Below are positions 47,183 to 56,822 of a DNA stretch of 64,000 bases, piece by piece (position 1 is the stretch's first letter; every line of letters starts with the position of its first letter). This DNA comes from Streptomyces formicae (GTDB taxonomy: Bacteria > Actinomycetota > Actinomycetes > Streptomycetales > Streptomycetaceae). A program made the position numbers and the translations under genes. The stretch covers positions 8,113,292-8,177,291 of the forward strand of contig NZ_CP071872.1 of assembly GCF_022647665.1 (NCBI RefSeq), read 5' to 3'. Under the pieces are notes generated by a model that had not been told where the DNA came from, searched no databases, and saw only the letters and a program-made list of their open reading frames with translations.

Positions 47183-49501
47183 GTGGCCGAGGCGGCAGAA
47201 TTCCAGGGGATGGGTCCCTCGCCTGCCCGCCGGTGGCTGCGGCGCACAGCCGCCCTCCTCGCGGGCGCACCACTACTCGCCGGCCTGCTGTATGTGCCGG
47301 CGGCCACACCAGCGCACGCCGCGGCGGACCAGGCGGGCTCCCGCACCGTCGACGTGTCTCTCGACTCCCTTTCACCCAGTGCCCCTGTGAAAGACGACAC
47401 GCTCACCATCACGGGGACCGTGACCAACCAGGGCAAGGAAGCGATCACCGACGCCCAGGTCGATCTTCGGGTGGGGCCCCGGATGTCCGGGCGACCGGAG
47501 ATCGACGAGGCGTCCGAGCGCACCGGCTATTCACCGAGCCACGACGCCGAGAAGCTCGGCGCCCCGTACAAGGTCACGTTCCCCGAGCTGGCGGCCGGGA
47601 ACAGCAAGAACTTCTCGCTGTCGGTCCCGGCGAACAAGCTCGATCTCGGCGGGGCAGGCGTGTACCAGCTCGGGGTGTCCCTCTCCGGAGAAACCAAGAG
47701 CTCGCCGTACGACCATGTGCTCGGCATTGAGCGGACCTTCCTCCCCTGGCAGCCGGAGCCCGCCCAGAAGAAGACCAGGCTCACCTACCTCTGGCCGCTG
47801 ATCTCCTCGACCCATCTGTCCGCGGAGACCGGCTCGGACGAACAGCAGACACCGATCTTCGAGAACGACGCCCTGGCTGCGGAGCTCGCCCCCGGGGGCA
47901 GGCTCGAAGAGCTCGTATCGCTCGGCAGCGAGCTTCCCGTGACCTGGGTCATCGACCCGGATCTGCTGGCCACGGTCGACGCGATGACCCGGAACTACCG
48001 GATCAAGAACGGGACCGACGCCCCCGTCCCGGGCCGCAACCAGGCCGTCGCCAAGAAATGGCTGAGCTCGCTCGAGAAGGCGGTGCAGGGGAGCAAGGTC
48101 GTGGCGCTGCCGTTCGGCGATCCGGATCTTGCCTCACTCGCGCACCGTGGCAAGGACGTCTCCGGCTCCCTCAGCCAGCTCCAGCCCGCCACTGCGGTCG
48201 CCGAGACCACCGTCGAGACGATCCTCCATGTGAAGCCGTCCGTCGACTTCGCATGGCCGGTCGAGGGTGCCATCGACCCGTCGATCGTGGACGTGGCGAC
48301 CTCGGCGGGAGCCCACAAGATCATCGCCCGCAGCGACAGCCTCCGGGAGACGGGCCCGGTGTCCTACACCCCGTCCGCGGCACGGCCCATCGGCGGCGGC
48401 ACGACGGCCGTCGTCGCGGACAGCCGGCTGTCGACCGCCTTCTATGGAGACATGACGAGGTCGGGGAACTCGACGCTCGCGGTGCAGAAGTTCCTCGCGC
48501 AGACGCTGGCACTGACCCTGCAGGCTCCGGATCAGCAGCGGAACATCGTGGTAGCCCCGCAGCGGATGCCGACGGCATCCCAGGCGCAGACCATGGCGCT
48601 CGCCCAGGAGGGTCTTGCCGGAGAGCGCTGGACGCAGCCGCTCGACCTCATCGCCGCTGCGGCCGCCAAGCCGGATCCCGACGCCACCACCGACGTTCCC
48701 GCCGCCACCCGGTACCCGGCGAGCCTCCGAGCGCGGGAGCTGCCGGTACAGACATTCCAGGACATCAAGTCCACCCAGGAGTCCCTCGACAACTTCAAGG
48801 TCATCCTCACCTCGCCGGACCGGGTGGTGACCCCGTTCGGCAACGCGATCAGCCGGGAGATGTCCACCTCCTGGCGTGGCAAGGCGAGGTCCGCGGCCGA
48901 ATACCGCAGAGGCGTGCAGGGCTTTCTGGACATCCTCGCCACCGAGGTGCAACTGATCCAGAAGTCCGACGTCACACTGTCCGGCCGCAGCGCGACGATC
49001 CCGGTGACCGTCCAGAACAAGCTGGTGCAAGGGGTCGACAACCTCGTTCTCCGGCTGACGTCGGCGAACGCCACGCGCCTCAAGCTCGACGACGGCAATG
49101 TCGTCGCCGAACAGCAGATCAAGATCGAGGGCGGACACAGCCAGTCGGTGAAGTTCGCGGCCGCGGCCAACGCCAATGGCCCGGTCCAGGTGACAGCGCG
49201 GCTCTACACCGAGGACGGCAGGCCGTACGGCAATCCGATGACCTTCACGGTCAAGGTCTCCGAGATCACCCCGACCGTGATGCTCGTGATCGCCGGTGGC
49301 GTGCTTCTGCTCGTCCTGGCAGGTGTCAGGATGTACACCCAGCGCAAGCGCGCCGCAGGCCGTGAGCCGTCCGTCGTTGCGGACGAGGACGAAGCCTCCG
49401 ACCATGAGGGCGCCGGCCCTGAGCAGCCGAGTGACCCGACGCCGGACACCGGACCCGAAAGCGTGGACCCGTCGGGCGCGGGTGAGAAAGTGGACCGTTG
49501 A
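47183..49501 (+). CDS. DUF6049-family secreted/membrane-anchored protein
   Basis: 772 residues from GTG 47183 with AAGGGA upstream. A signal peptide is present (RRWLRRTAALLAGAPLLAGLL then PAHAAADQAG). A long extracytoplasmic region of beta-rich and alpha/beta character follows (TLTITGTVTNQGKEAITDAQ near residue 75, an NQG/CARDB-like domain), ending with one membrane helix (about 696-716) and an acidic cytosolic tail. It is conserved upstream of murJ in actinobacteria (Rv3909 in M. tuberculosis), so a role with MurJ or peptidoglycan export is likely but unproven. First gene of a probable operon with murJ, pseudokinase, sigM and anti-sigma. Confidence 0.86.
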   Translation: MAEAAEFQGMGPSPARRWLRRTAALLAGAPLLAGLLYVPAATPAHAAADQAGSRTVDVSLDSLSPSAPVKDDTLTITGTVTNQGKEAITDAQVDLRVGPRMSGRPEIDEASERTGYSPSHDAEKLGAPYKVTFPELAAGNSKNFSLSVPANKLDLGGAGVYQLGVSLSGETKSSPYDHVLGIERTFLPWQPEPAQKKTRLTYLWPLISSTHLSAETGSDEQQTPIFENDALAAELAPGGRLEELVSLGSELPVTWVIDPDLLATVDAMTRNYRIKNGTDAPVPGRNQAVAKKWLSSLEKAVQGSKVVALPFGDPDLASLAHRGKDVSGSLSQLQPATAVAETTVETILHVKPSVDFAWPVEGAIDPSIVDVATSAGAHKIIARSDSLRETGPVSYTPSAARPIGGGTTAVVADSRLSTAFYGDMTRSGNSTLAVQKFLAQTLALTLQAPDQQRNIVVAPQRMPTASQAQTMALAQEGLAGERWTQPLDLIAAAAAKPDPDATTDVPAATRYPASLRARELPVQTFQDIKSTQESLDNFKVILTSPDRVVTPFGNAISREMSTSWRGKARSAAEYRRGVQGFLDILATEVQLIQKSDVTLSGRSATIPVTVQNKLVQGVDNLVLRLTSANATRLKLDDGNVVAEQQIKIEGGHSQSVKFAAAANANGPVQVTARLYTEDGRPYGNPMTFTVKVSEITPTVMLVIAGGVLLLVLAGVRMYTQRKRAAGREPSVVADEDEASDHEGAGPEQPSDPTPDTGPESVDPSGAGEKVDR

Positions 49502-49560
49502 GCTATGTCAGGTCAGGCATGCCGTGGCCGGTCGGCCGGGGACGATGAGGTGGGGTAACC

Positions 49561-51759
49561 ATGAACGCGCCGTACGACGGTGACCGCGGGCAGGGAGCGG
49601 GTAGCACCGCGCCCTCCCCGGGAGCTCAGTACCCCCCGCCCGGTCCACAGCGGGCGGAGTCGTCGGCTGCGGGCCAGGTGCCACCTTCGCCGCCCGAGCC
49701 GGCCACGGATCCGTATGTCCACGAGGCGTACACGCACGACCCCTACCGCGCGCAGGATCTCTCCGCTCAGGACCCCGTGTCCGAGGCGCTCTACGACCGA
49801 GCCGCCCACCCGCCGCCACCGCCCGGTGCCTACCCGCAGCCGGCGTCCGTCTATCAGCAGCCGCCCGCGCAGCAGCACGCCCCGGACCCGCGGATCTGGG
49901 CCCAGACCCCGCCTCCCGAGCCGGACGGCCCGTCGCGTCATCTGCCCTACGGGGATGATGCCGGCACCGTCCAGTTCACCGGTGTCGACGAACTGGTGAC
50001 CAGAGCGGGCGAGGAGGAGCGGGCACCGGACGCGTTCGCCCACCTCTACCGGGATCAGCAGGGCTCCGGTCAGCCGCCGGCCCCCGCCGAGGCGGAATCG
50101 GCCCCTGCTCCTGCTCCCAAGAAGCCGGGCGGCCGGGCGTCGGGCCTGCTCAAGTCGAGCGCGGTAATGGCCGCAGGCACGCTGGTGTCGAGGCTCACCG
50201 GCTTCCTCCGCAGCCTGGTGATCACCGGAGCCCTGGGCGCTGCCCTGCTCGGTGATGCCTACACCGTCGCCATCACGCTTCCGACAATGATCTACATCCT
50301 CACCGTGGGCGGCGGCCTCAACTCGGTCTTCGTGCCCCAGCTCGTCCGTGCCATGAAAAACGACGAGGACGGCGGCGAGGCGTACGCCAACCGGCTCCTG
50401 ACGCTGGTGATGGTGGCGCTCGGGGTGATCGTCGCGATCGCCGTCTTCGCGGCGCCGCTGCTGATCCGCCTCATGTCGGCCACGATCGCCGACAACCCGC
50501 CGGCGAACAGTGTCGCCGTCACCTTCGCGCGCTACTGCCTGCCCACGATCTTCTTCATGGGTGTGCACGTGGTGATGGGTCAGATCCTCAACGCCCGTGG
50601 GAAGTTCGGCGCGATGATGTGGACTCCGGTCCTCAACAACATCGTCATGATCTTCACCTTCGGCCTCTTCATCTGGGTCTACGGCACCTCCGCCGAGACC
50701 CAGATGAACGTGCAGACGATCCCGCCGGAGGGCGTGCGGCTGCTCGGCGTCGGCACCCTGCTCGGCCTGGTCGTCCAAGCCCTCGCGATGATTCCCTACC
50801 TCCGTGAGACGGGCTTCCGCTTCCGCCCGCGCTTCGACTGGAAGGGCCAGGGGCTCGGCAAGACGGTCAAGCTCGCCAAGTGGACCGTGCTCTTCGTCCT
50901 CGCCAACCAGGCGGGCGTTCTCGTGGTCACCCAGCTCGCCACCGCCGCGGGTGAGGCGTCCGGCAAGGACGGGGCAGGCTTCCTCGCCTACTCCAACGCG
51001 CAGCTCATCTGGGGCATGCCGCAGGCCATCATCACCGTCTCGGTCATGGCGGCGCTGCTGCCGCGGATCGCCCGAGCCGCTCACGACGACGATCCCGGTG
51101 CCGTGCGGGACGACATCTCGCAGGGGCTGCGGAACTCGGCCGTCGCGATCGTCCCGGTCGCCTTCGCCTTCCTCGCACTGGGCGTCCCGATGTGCACGCT
51201 GCTCTACGCCTCCAGCGGCGTTCAGGCCGCCCAGTCCATGGGCTTCATCCTCATGGCGTTCGGCCTCGGCCTGATCCCCTACTCGGTGCAGTACGTCGTC
51301 CTGCGCGGCTTCTACGCCTACGAGGACACCCGCACGCCCTTCTACAACACGGTCATCGTCGCCGCCGTGAACGCGGCAGCCTCGGCCACGTGTTACTTCC
51401 TGCTCCCCGCCCGGTGGGCCGTGGTCGGCATGGCCGCCTCGTACGGTCTCGCGTACGCGGTCGGGGTCGGGGTTGCCTGGCGGCGGCTGCGCAACAAGCT
51501 CGGCGGGGACCTCGACGGATCCCATGTTCTGCGCACCTACGCCCGGCTCTGCCTGGCCTCGGTCCCGGCTGCTCTCGTGGCCGGCGCGGTGGGCTTCTTC
51601 CTGCTGGAGTTGCTGGGCGAGGGCGCCTTCGGATCGCTCGTGGCACTCATCTTCGGTGGGGCGGTCCTGCTCGGCGTCTTCTTCGTCGCGGCGAAGCGCA
51701 TGAGGATCGAGGAGCTCAACGCCATGGTCGGCATGGTGCGCGGCCGTCTCGGGCGGTAG
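49561..51759 (+). CDS. murJ: lipid II flippase MurJ/MviN family
   Basis: 732 residues from ATG 49561. The first 195 residues are Pro-, Gln- and Ala-rich and disordered. About 14 hydrophobic segments follow, with MurJ landmarks LLKSSAVMAAGTLVSRLTGFLR (start of helix 1), GGGLNSVFVPQLV, and ARYCLPTIFFMGVHVVMGQ. MurJ flips lipid-linked peptidoglycan precursor to the outer side of the membrane. In M. tuberculosis the same protein carries an intracellular pseudokinase domain; here that domain is encoded by the next gene. The gene follows the DUF6049 gene by 59 bases. Confidence 0.95.
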   Translation: MNAPYDGDRGQGAGSTAPSPGAQYPPPGPQRAESSAAGQVPPSPPEPATDPYVHEAYTHDPYRAQDLSAQDPVSEALYDRAAHPPPPPGAYPQPASVYQQPPAQQHAPDPRIWAQTPPPEPDGPSRHLPYGDDAGTVQFTGVDELVTRAGEEERAPDAFAHLYRDQQGSGQPPAPAEAESAPAPAPKKPGGRASGLLKSSAVMAAGTLVSRLTGFLRSLVITGALGAALLGDAYTVAITLPTMIYILTVGGGLNSVFVPQLVRAMKNDEDGGEAYANRLLTLVMVALGVIVAIAVFAAPLLIRLMSATIADNPPANSVAVTFARYCLPTIFFMGVHVVMGQILNARGKFGAMMWTPVLNNIVMIFTFGLFIWVYGTSAETQMNVQTIPPEGVRLLGVGTLLGLVVQALAMIPYLRETGFRFRPRFDWKGQGLGKTVKLAKWTVLFVLANQAGVLVVTQLATAAGEASGKDGAGFLAYSNAQLIWGMPQAIITVSVMAALLPRIARAAHDDDPGAVRDDISQGLRNSAVAIVPVAFAFLALGVPMCTLLYASSGVQAAQSMGFILMAFGLGLIPYSVQYVVLRGFYAYEDTRTPFYNTVIVAAVNAAASATCYFLLPARWAVVGMAASYGLAYAVGVGVAWRRLRNKLGGDLDGSHVLRTYARLCLASVPAALVAGAVGFFLLELLGEGAFGSLVALIFGGAVLLGVFFVAAKRMRIEELNAMVGMVRGRLGR

Positions 51760-51879
51760 AGCCGCCGGTTCGCGCACAACCATCGTCCGCCACTGTGTGT
51801 CGTGCATAGCGCCGGACTGTGGGCACAATTGGCATGGCTGTTGGATATGGCGCAACGGATGGGGAGGCAGGGAACGACG

Positions 51880-53604
51880 GTGGCGGAACGTAGCACGGCT
51901 GCCGTCGACGTGGCCGACAACAGCGGTGACGACCCGCTGGCCGCCAAGGCGGACAAGGCCGCGACCGACGGGGTGGCGGAATCCGAAGACACGGCGGAGA
52001 AGAGCGCCGACAACAAGGGCAGCGGGAGCAAGAGCGCCGAGCAGCCCACCATTACGACGCCCGAACTGCACAGCGGCCACAAACTCGCGAGACGCTACCG
52101 CCTCGAGGAGTGCGTCACCCGTCTGGACGGATTCAGCAGCTGGCGTGCGGTCGACGAGAAACTCCGCCGCGCTGTCGGAGTGCACATCCTCCCGGCCGAC
52201 CATCCACGAGCCCGGTCGGTACTTGCCGCAGCCCGCTCCGCGGCGCTCCTCGGCGACCCCCGTTTCGTGCAGGTGCTGGACGCCGTCGAGGAGAACGACC
52301 TCGTCTACGTCGTCCACGAGTGGCTGCCCGACGCCACGGAGCTCACCGCCCTCCTGGCCGCTGGGCCGATGGAGGCTCACGACGCGTACCAACTGGTCAG
52401 CCAGCTCTCCCAGGCGATGGCCGCAGCCCATCGCGAAGGGCTGGCGCATCTACGCCTGACCCCCAACGCGGTCCTGCGCAGCTCGACCGGCCAGTACCGG
52501 ATCCGTGGGCTCGCCGTGAACGCCGCACTGCGCGGCATCAGCGCCGACCGCCCGCAGCGAACCGACACCGAGGCCATCGGCGCTCTGCTCTATGCCGCGC
52601 TCACGCAGCGCTGGCCGTACGAGAACAACGCCTACGGCCTCACGGGGCTCCCCAAGGGCATCGGCCTCATCGCCCCCGACCAGGTGCGGGCCGGGGTCCA
52701 CCGTGGGCTGTCGGAGCTCGCCATGCGCGCCCTGGTCAACGACGGAGCCACGGCGTCCCGCCAGGAGCCGCCGTGCACCACTCCGGACGAGCTCGCGAAG
52801 GCGGTCGGGGAGCTGCCTCGCATCCGTCCCCCGGAGCCCGCTTTCACTCCTCCGCCGGAGTACCAGCGCACGACTTACCAGCAGGGCACCTACGGGCGCC
52901 CTGCGACCCATGCAGGGCCTGCCGCACCCCAGCCCGTAGCGACTCCGCCCGCCCCCCTGGAGAGCCGCACGGGCAAGGCCCTCAAGTGGGCCGTGTCGGC
53001 TCTGCTCATCGCCGCGCTCGGGCTGGGCAGCTGGCAGATCGCCGACAGACTCCTGCACGACGGCAAGGGCACGAAGGAGCCCGGCACCACCCAGAACACC
53101 GACAACGACCAGGACGACAGGCCGAAGGCGCCGGTGCCACTGGTCATCCAGGACGCCGAGGAGTACGCCCCGGACGGCACCCCGCAGAACGTGGCGGGCG
53201 TCCCCAACACATACGACGACGACACTTCCTCGTACTGGCGCACCAAGTACTACCTCGACGGTCCCGATCTCGTTCCGTCGATCAAGGAGGGCGTGGGAAT
53301 CGTCTATGACCTCGGTGCCGCCAAGGAGATCTCCAGTGCCTCGATAGGGCTGCGGTACGTCGGTGATCACACCACGATCTCGCTCTACGCCGTGGACTCC
53401 CTGTCGCCGTCCGGTCCGGTCGATTCCTTGAAGAAGATCGCCACGACGACGACCAGGACCAGCTCGGCGGAGCTGACCCTGAAGGAGTCCGCGCAGAGCC
53501 GCTATGTACTGCTGTGGATGACCGCCATGCCGTACTCGGAACGTGACGGCGTCAGCGGCGCGGGCCACAAGCAAGGCATCACGGACGTGAAGTTCACCGG
53601 CTGA
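51880..53604 (+). CDS. membrane-anchored protein pseudokinase
   Basis: 574 residues from GTG 51880 with GGGAGGCAGGGA upstream; the frame can extend to 51802. After a charged head, the kinase-like domain starts LARRYRLEECVTRLDGFSSW (near 68). The VAIK Lys is not clear, the HRD motif is HLRLTPNAVL, and the DFG is replaced by RGLAV, so catalysis is unlikely. A Pro-rich linker leads to one membrane helix (about 368-388) and an extracytoplasmic discoidin-like domain (about 440-574) with NTYDDDTSSYWRTKYY. It corresponds to the pseudokinase part of mycobacterial MviN, which binds FhaA. Role here: probably a regulator of MurJ. Confidence 0.88.
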   Translation: MAERSTAAVDVADNSGDDPLAAKADKAATDGVAESEDTAEKSADNKGSGSKSAEQPTITTPELHSGHKLARRYRLEECVTRLDGFSSWRAVDEKLRRAVGVHILPADHPRARSVLAAARSAALLGDPRFVQVLDAVEENDLVYVVHEWLPDATELTALLAAGPMEAHDAYQLVSQLSQAMAAAHREGLAHLRLTPNAVLRSSTGQYRIRGLAVNAALRGISADRPQRTDTEAIGALLYAALTQRWPYENNAYGLTGLPKGIGLIAPDQVRAGVHRGLSELAMRALVNDGATASRQEPPCTTPDELAKAVGELPRIRPPEPAFTPPPEYQRTTYQQGTYGRPATHAGPAAPQPVATPPAPLESRTGKALKWAVSALLIAALGLGSWQIADRLLHDGKGTKEPGTTQNTDNDQDDRPKAPVPLVIQDAEEYAPDGTPQNVAGVPNTYDDDTSSYWRTKYYLDGPDLVPSIKEGVGIVYDLGAAKEISSASIGLRYVGDHTTISLYAVDSLSPSGPVDSLKKIATTTTRTSSAELTLKESAQSRYVLLWMTAMPYSERDGVSGAGHKQGITDVKFTG

Positions 53605-53634
53605 CATCAGCGAGACGTGGGAGGGGGCTCACCG

Positions 53635-54339
53635 TTGGACAACGCCACACTCGGCGACGCAAGCGACCAGGAACTCCTGGAACGGCATGTCGCCGGTGAC
53701 CCGAACGCCTTCGGTGAGCTCGTGCGGCGTCACCGCGATCGGCTGTGGGCCGTGGCCCTGCGCACGCTCGGCGACCGTGAGGAGGCGGCAGACGCCGTCC
53801 AGGACGCCCTTGTCTCGGCCTTCAGGGCCGCTCACACCTTCCGCGGCCAGTCCGCGGTGACGACGTGGCTCCATCGCATCACCGTCAATGCCTGTCTGGA
53901 CCGGGCCCGCAAGGCCGCGTCCCGCAGGACGTCTCCCGTCGACGACACCGAACGGCTGGAGCGGCTCCTCGAACCCCATGAATCCGCCGAGGCGCCGGCA
54001 GAGCGCCAGGACCTGCACCGCGAGCTGCTTGCCGCCCTGGCCAGACTTCCTGCTGATCAGCGGGCCGCACTGGTACTGGTCGACATGCAGGGCTACCCCG
54101 TGGCGGAGGCGGCGCACGCGCTGGACGTACCCATCGGGACAGTGAAGAGCCGCTGCGCACGCGGGCGGGCACGGCTGCTGCCGATGCTCACTCATTTGCG
54201 CAATGACACCGGGGGTAACAGCGACCTCGGCGAGGGAAGGAACCGGACGCCAGGGGCATCCGTCCCACCGGCATCGGAAGCAAGGGATGCAGGGCCGAAT
54301 GATCCTGCTGCTGTGAAGGGCGGAGGTGGGCGCACGTGA
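53635..54339 (+). CDS. sigM: ECF RNA polymerase sigma factor SigM-like
   Basis: 234 residues from TTG 53635 (LDNATLGDASDQELL), which has GGGAGGGGG upstream; a GTG at 53617 in frame is an alternative. Sigma region 2 is FGELVRRHRDRLWAVALRTL through AFRAAHTFRGQSAVTTWLHR, and region 4 is LPADQRAALVLVDMQGYPVAEAA through IGTVKSRCARGRARLL. About 35 residues after region 4 are unordered. Paired with the adjacent anti-sigma factor; the mycobacterial counterpart is sigM-rsmA. The targets are likely envelope genes, including itself. Confidence 0.93.
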   Translation: MDNATLGDASDQELLERHVAGDPNAFGELVRRHRDRLWAVALRTLGDREEAADAVQDALVSAFRAAHTFRGQSAVTTWLHRITVNACLDRARKAASRRTSPVDDTERLERLLEPHESAEAPAERQDLHRELLAALARLPADQRAALVLVDMQGYPVAEAAHALDVPIGTVKSRCARGRARLLPMLTHLRNDTGGNSDLGEGRNRTPGASVPPASEARDAGPNDPAAVKGGGGRT

Positions 54340-55256
54340 CCTCCACGACCGGCACGGCTCAGCACCCGGATGTCTCCGAGATCTCCGATCTCACCGAAGG
54401 TCTCCTTTCGCCCACCCGTCAGGCGGCTGTCAGAGCGCATCTGGAGGAATGTCCCCTGTGCGCCGAGGTACGTGCCTCCCTGGAGGAGATCCGTGGCCTT
54501 CTGGGCACGCTCCCGGGGCCTCCGCGCATGCCGGCCGATATCGCCGGACGCCTCGACGCCGCCCTGGCCGCCGAGGCGCTGCTCAATGCGACAGCGCCGC
54601 ACGACGAGCCGGAGCATGTTTCACGTGAAACATCGCCCGCAGAGCCGGCCGGGAGCGGCCACCTCGACCGCCCCGCAGGCCGCCCTCGTGCGGCGACAGG
54701 CCCTGGCAGGGGGAATGCAACCCGACGTCGGCGCCGTACCGCTCTCCTAGGAGCCGCTTTCGGTGTCGCTGCCCTGGGCGTGAGCGTGGTGCTCCTTCAG
54801 TCCGCGAACACCGACGGGGGCGATGCGATGAAGGCCGAGAGCGGGGTCAGCGCCGCCGACACGTCCGCCGACTTCTCGGAGGAGGGGCTCCAGGCCCGCG
54901 TCCATACCCTGCTGGCCGCCGATGCGACCGCCAAGGGGGACCCGCCGGACGCCATGAAATCGGAACCCCGCGTGGAGACCGGGTCGTCGGCCGACACCAA
55001 GGAAGGCCCCGCCTCTCCCATGCGGACGGCCACCGCTCCCGTTCCGCCCTGCGTCCAGAAGGGCACCGGCCGTTCAGATCCGGCCCTCGCCGCCGAACCA
55101 GGTACGTACAAAGGCACCACGGCTTATCTCGTCGTGCTCCCGCACCCGACCGACGGCACCCGTGTACAGGCCTACGTGGTCGACGCGGCATGCATTGACT
55201 CAGCCCCGTCCAGCAAGGGAAAACTCCTTCTCACGCACGCCTACTCTCGTCCCTGA
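54336..55256 (+). CDS. rsmA: zinc-type anti-sigma factor
   Basis: 306 residues from GTG 54336, which overlaps the sigM stop (GTGA). The N-terminal ZAS motif HX3CX2C is AHLEECPLCAEV (near residue 35), which binds zinc and the sigma factor. One membrane helix lies at about 134-154. The extracytoplasmic part (about 160-306) has three Cys (PPCVQ, AACID) and may sense redox or envelope state. A parS site is within its coding region, encoding HVSRETSP in the cytoplasmic linker (near residue 95). Translationally coupled to sigM. Confidence 0.9.
   Translation: MTSTTGTAQHPDVSEISDLTEGLLSPTRQAAVRAHLEECPLCAEVRASLEEIRGLLGTLPGPPRMPADIAGRLDAALAAEALLNATAPHDEPEHVSRETSPAEPAGSGHLDRPAGRPRAATGPGRGNATRRRRRTALLGAAFGVAALGVSVVLLQSANTDGGDAMKAESGVSAADTSADFSEEGLQARVHTLLAADATAKGDPPDAMKSEPRVETGSSADTKEGPASPMRTATAPVPPCVQKGTGRSDPALAAEPGTYKGTTAYLVVLPHPTDGTRVQAYVVDAACIDSAPSSKGKLLLTHAYSRP
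54618..54631. other. parS: parS site 7 (inside anti-sigma gene)
   Basis: Perfect GTTTCACGTGAAAC. It encodes VSRET in the linker of the anti-sigma factor. Confidence 0.9.
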
Positions 55257-55284
55257 GCGCGCCGCGGTGGCGCTCGGACTCCTC

Positions 55285-55311
55285 GGGAATGCAAGCCCCG
55301 TAGGATCCGTT
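55285..55311 (+). promoter_or_regulatory. SigR-type promoter for trxB-trxA
   Basis: GGGAAT at 55285-55290 and GTT at 55309-55311 with an 18-bp spacer, the consensus of the thiol-stress sigma factor SigR (GGAAT-N18-GTT). It lies 67 bases before the trxB start, as at S. coelicolor trxBA. Confidence 0.85.
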
Positions 55312-55377
55312 GGGTGGGGTGAGAGTCGTTGATGCCCCTAAAGGCAGTGGCAGTCTGCAGAGACGAGGAAGAAACCC

Positions 55378-56343
55378 GTGAGCGACGTCCGTAACGTGAT
55401 CATCATCGGCTCCGGGCCGGCCGGGTACACCGCCGCGCTGTACACCGCGCGTGCATCGCTGAACCCGCTGGTGTTCGAAGGCGCTGTCACTGCCGGTGGT
55501 GCGCTCATGAACACCACCGATGTGGAGAACTTCCCCGGCTTCCGCGACGGCATCATGGGGCCGGACCTGATGGACAACATGCGGGCGCAGTCCGAGCGCT
55601 TCGGCGCTGAGCTCGTACCGGACGATGTCATCGCGGTGGACCTCACGGGTGAGATCAAGACGGTCACCGACACCGCAGGCACTGTCCACCGGGCCAAGGC
55701 CGTCATCGTCGCGACCGGCTCTCAGCACCGCAAGCTCGGGCTCCCGAACGAGGACACGCTCTCCGGCCGCGGTGTCTCCTGGTGCGCGACCTGCGACGGC
55801 TTCTTCTTCAAGGACCAGGACATCGTCGTGGTCGGCGGCGGCGACACCGCGATGGAAGAGGCCACGTTCCTCTCCCGCTTCGCCAAGTCCGTCACGGTCG
55901 TCCACCGCCGTGACACCCTGCGCGCCTCCAAGGCGATGCAGGACCGCGCCTTCGCCGACCCGAAGATCAAGTTCGCCTGGGACAGCGAGGTCGCCGAGAT
56001 CCACGGCGATCAGAAGCTCTCCGGTCTGACCCTGCGGAACACCAAGACCGGCGAGACCTCCGCGCTCCCCGTGACCGGCCTGTTCATCGCAGTCGGACAC
56101 GACCCGCGGACCGAGCTCTTCAAGGGTCAGCTGGAGCTGGACGACGAGGGCTACCTGAAGGTCGATGCACCGTCCACGCGCACGAACCTGACCGGTGTCT
56201 TCGGCGCCGGTGACGTGGTCGACCACACCTACCGGCAGGCCATCACCGCCGCCGGCACCGGCTGCTCCGCCGCGCTGGACGCCGAGCGCTTCCTCGCCGC
56301 CCTCGCGGACGACGAGAAGGCCACGGCCGCAGCAGCGGTCTGA
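55378..56343 (+). CDS. trxB: thioredoxin reductase
   Basis: 321 residues from GTG 55378 with GAGGAAG upstream. The FAD motif is VIIIGSGPAGYTAALYTARA, the redox-active pair is WCATCDGFF, and the NADPH motif is VVGGGDTAMEEATFL; the C-terminal FAD segment is GVFGAGDVVDHTYRQA. It reduces thioredoxin with NADPH. It is followed 56 bases later by trxA, and a SigR-type promoter precedes both, so the pair should be induced by disulfide stress. Confidence 0.98.
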   Translation: MSDVRNVIIIGSGPAGYTAALYTARASLNPLVFEGAVTAGGALMNTTDVENFPGFRDGIMGPDLMDNMRAQSERFGAELVPDDVIAVDLTGEIKTVTDTAGTVHRAKAVIVATGSQHRKLGLPNEDTLSGRGVSWCATCDGFFFKDQDIVVVGGGDTAMEEATFLSRFAKSVTVVHRRDTLRASKAMQDRAFADPKIKFAWDSEVAEIHGDQKLSGLTLRNTKTGETSALPVTGLFIAVGHDPRTELFKGQLELDDEGYLKVDAPSTRTNLTGVFGAGDVVDHTYRQAITAAGTGCSAALDAERFLAALADDEKATAAAAV

Positions 56344-56399
56344 TCCCTCGAGCTTCTACGACCCCCACACCCCACACCCTGTAAGCGAAGGAGGCCGCC

Positions 56400-56741
56400 G
56401 TGGCCCTGAAGACTGTGACCGACGCCAATTTCGACGACGAAGTCCTGAAGAGCGACAAGCCCGTGCTCGTCGACTTCTGGGCCGAGTGGTGCGGTCCGTG
56501 CCGCCAGATCGCCCCGTCACTGGAGGCCATCGCCGCTGAGCATGGCGACAAGATCGAGATCGTCAAGCTCAACATCGACGAGAACCCGGCCACGGCTGCC
56601 AAGTACGGCGTCATGTCCATTCCGACGCTCAACGTCTACCAGAACGGCGAGGTCGCCAAGACTATCGTCGGCGCCAAGCCGAAGGCCATGCTCGTCCGCG
56701 AGCTCGACACCTTCATCGGTGACGAGGTTCCCCAGGCCTGA
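56400..56741 (+). CDS. trxA: thioredoxin
   Basis: 113 residues from GTG 56400, with GAAGGAGG upstream. Active-site motif WAEWCGPCRQIAP (WCGPC), then the cis-Pro region VMSIPTLNVYQNGEV. It is the dithiol partner of TrxB. Last gene of trxBA, followed by a parS site and a terminator. Confidence 0.98.
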   Translation: MALKTVTDANFDDEVLKSDKPVLVDFWAEWCGPCRQIAPSLEAIAAEHGDKIEIVKLNIDENPATAAKYGVMSIPTLNVYQNGEVAKTIVGAKPKAMLVRELDTFIGDEVPQA

Positions 56742-56754
56742 CGAGCCGCGCTTC

Positions 56755-56768
56755 GTTTCACGTGAAAC
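56755..56768. other. parS: parS site 8 (after trxA)
   Basis: Perfect GTTTCACGTGAAAC, one base before a bidirectional terminator. Confidence 0.92.
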
Positions 56769-56769
56769 A

Positions 56770-56804
56770 CGAATGGGCCAACCCCGATGGGGTTGGCCCA
56801 TTCG
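56770..56804. terminator. bidirectional terminator after trxA
   Basis: Perfect 16-bp arms (56770-56785 and 56789-56804) with a 3-base loop, between the convergent trxA and acetyltransferase genes. Confidence 0.93.
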
Positions 56805-56822
56805 CCGTCTGCGAGCACCCGG

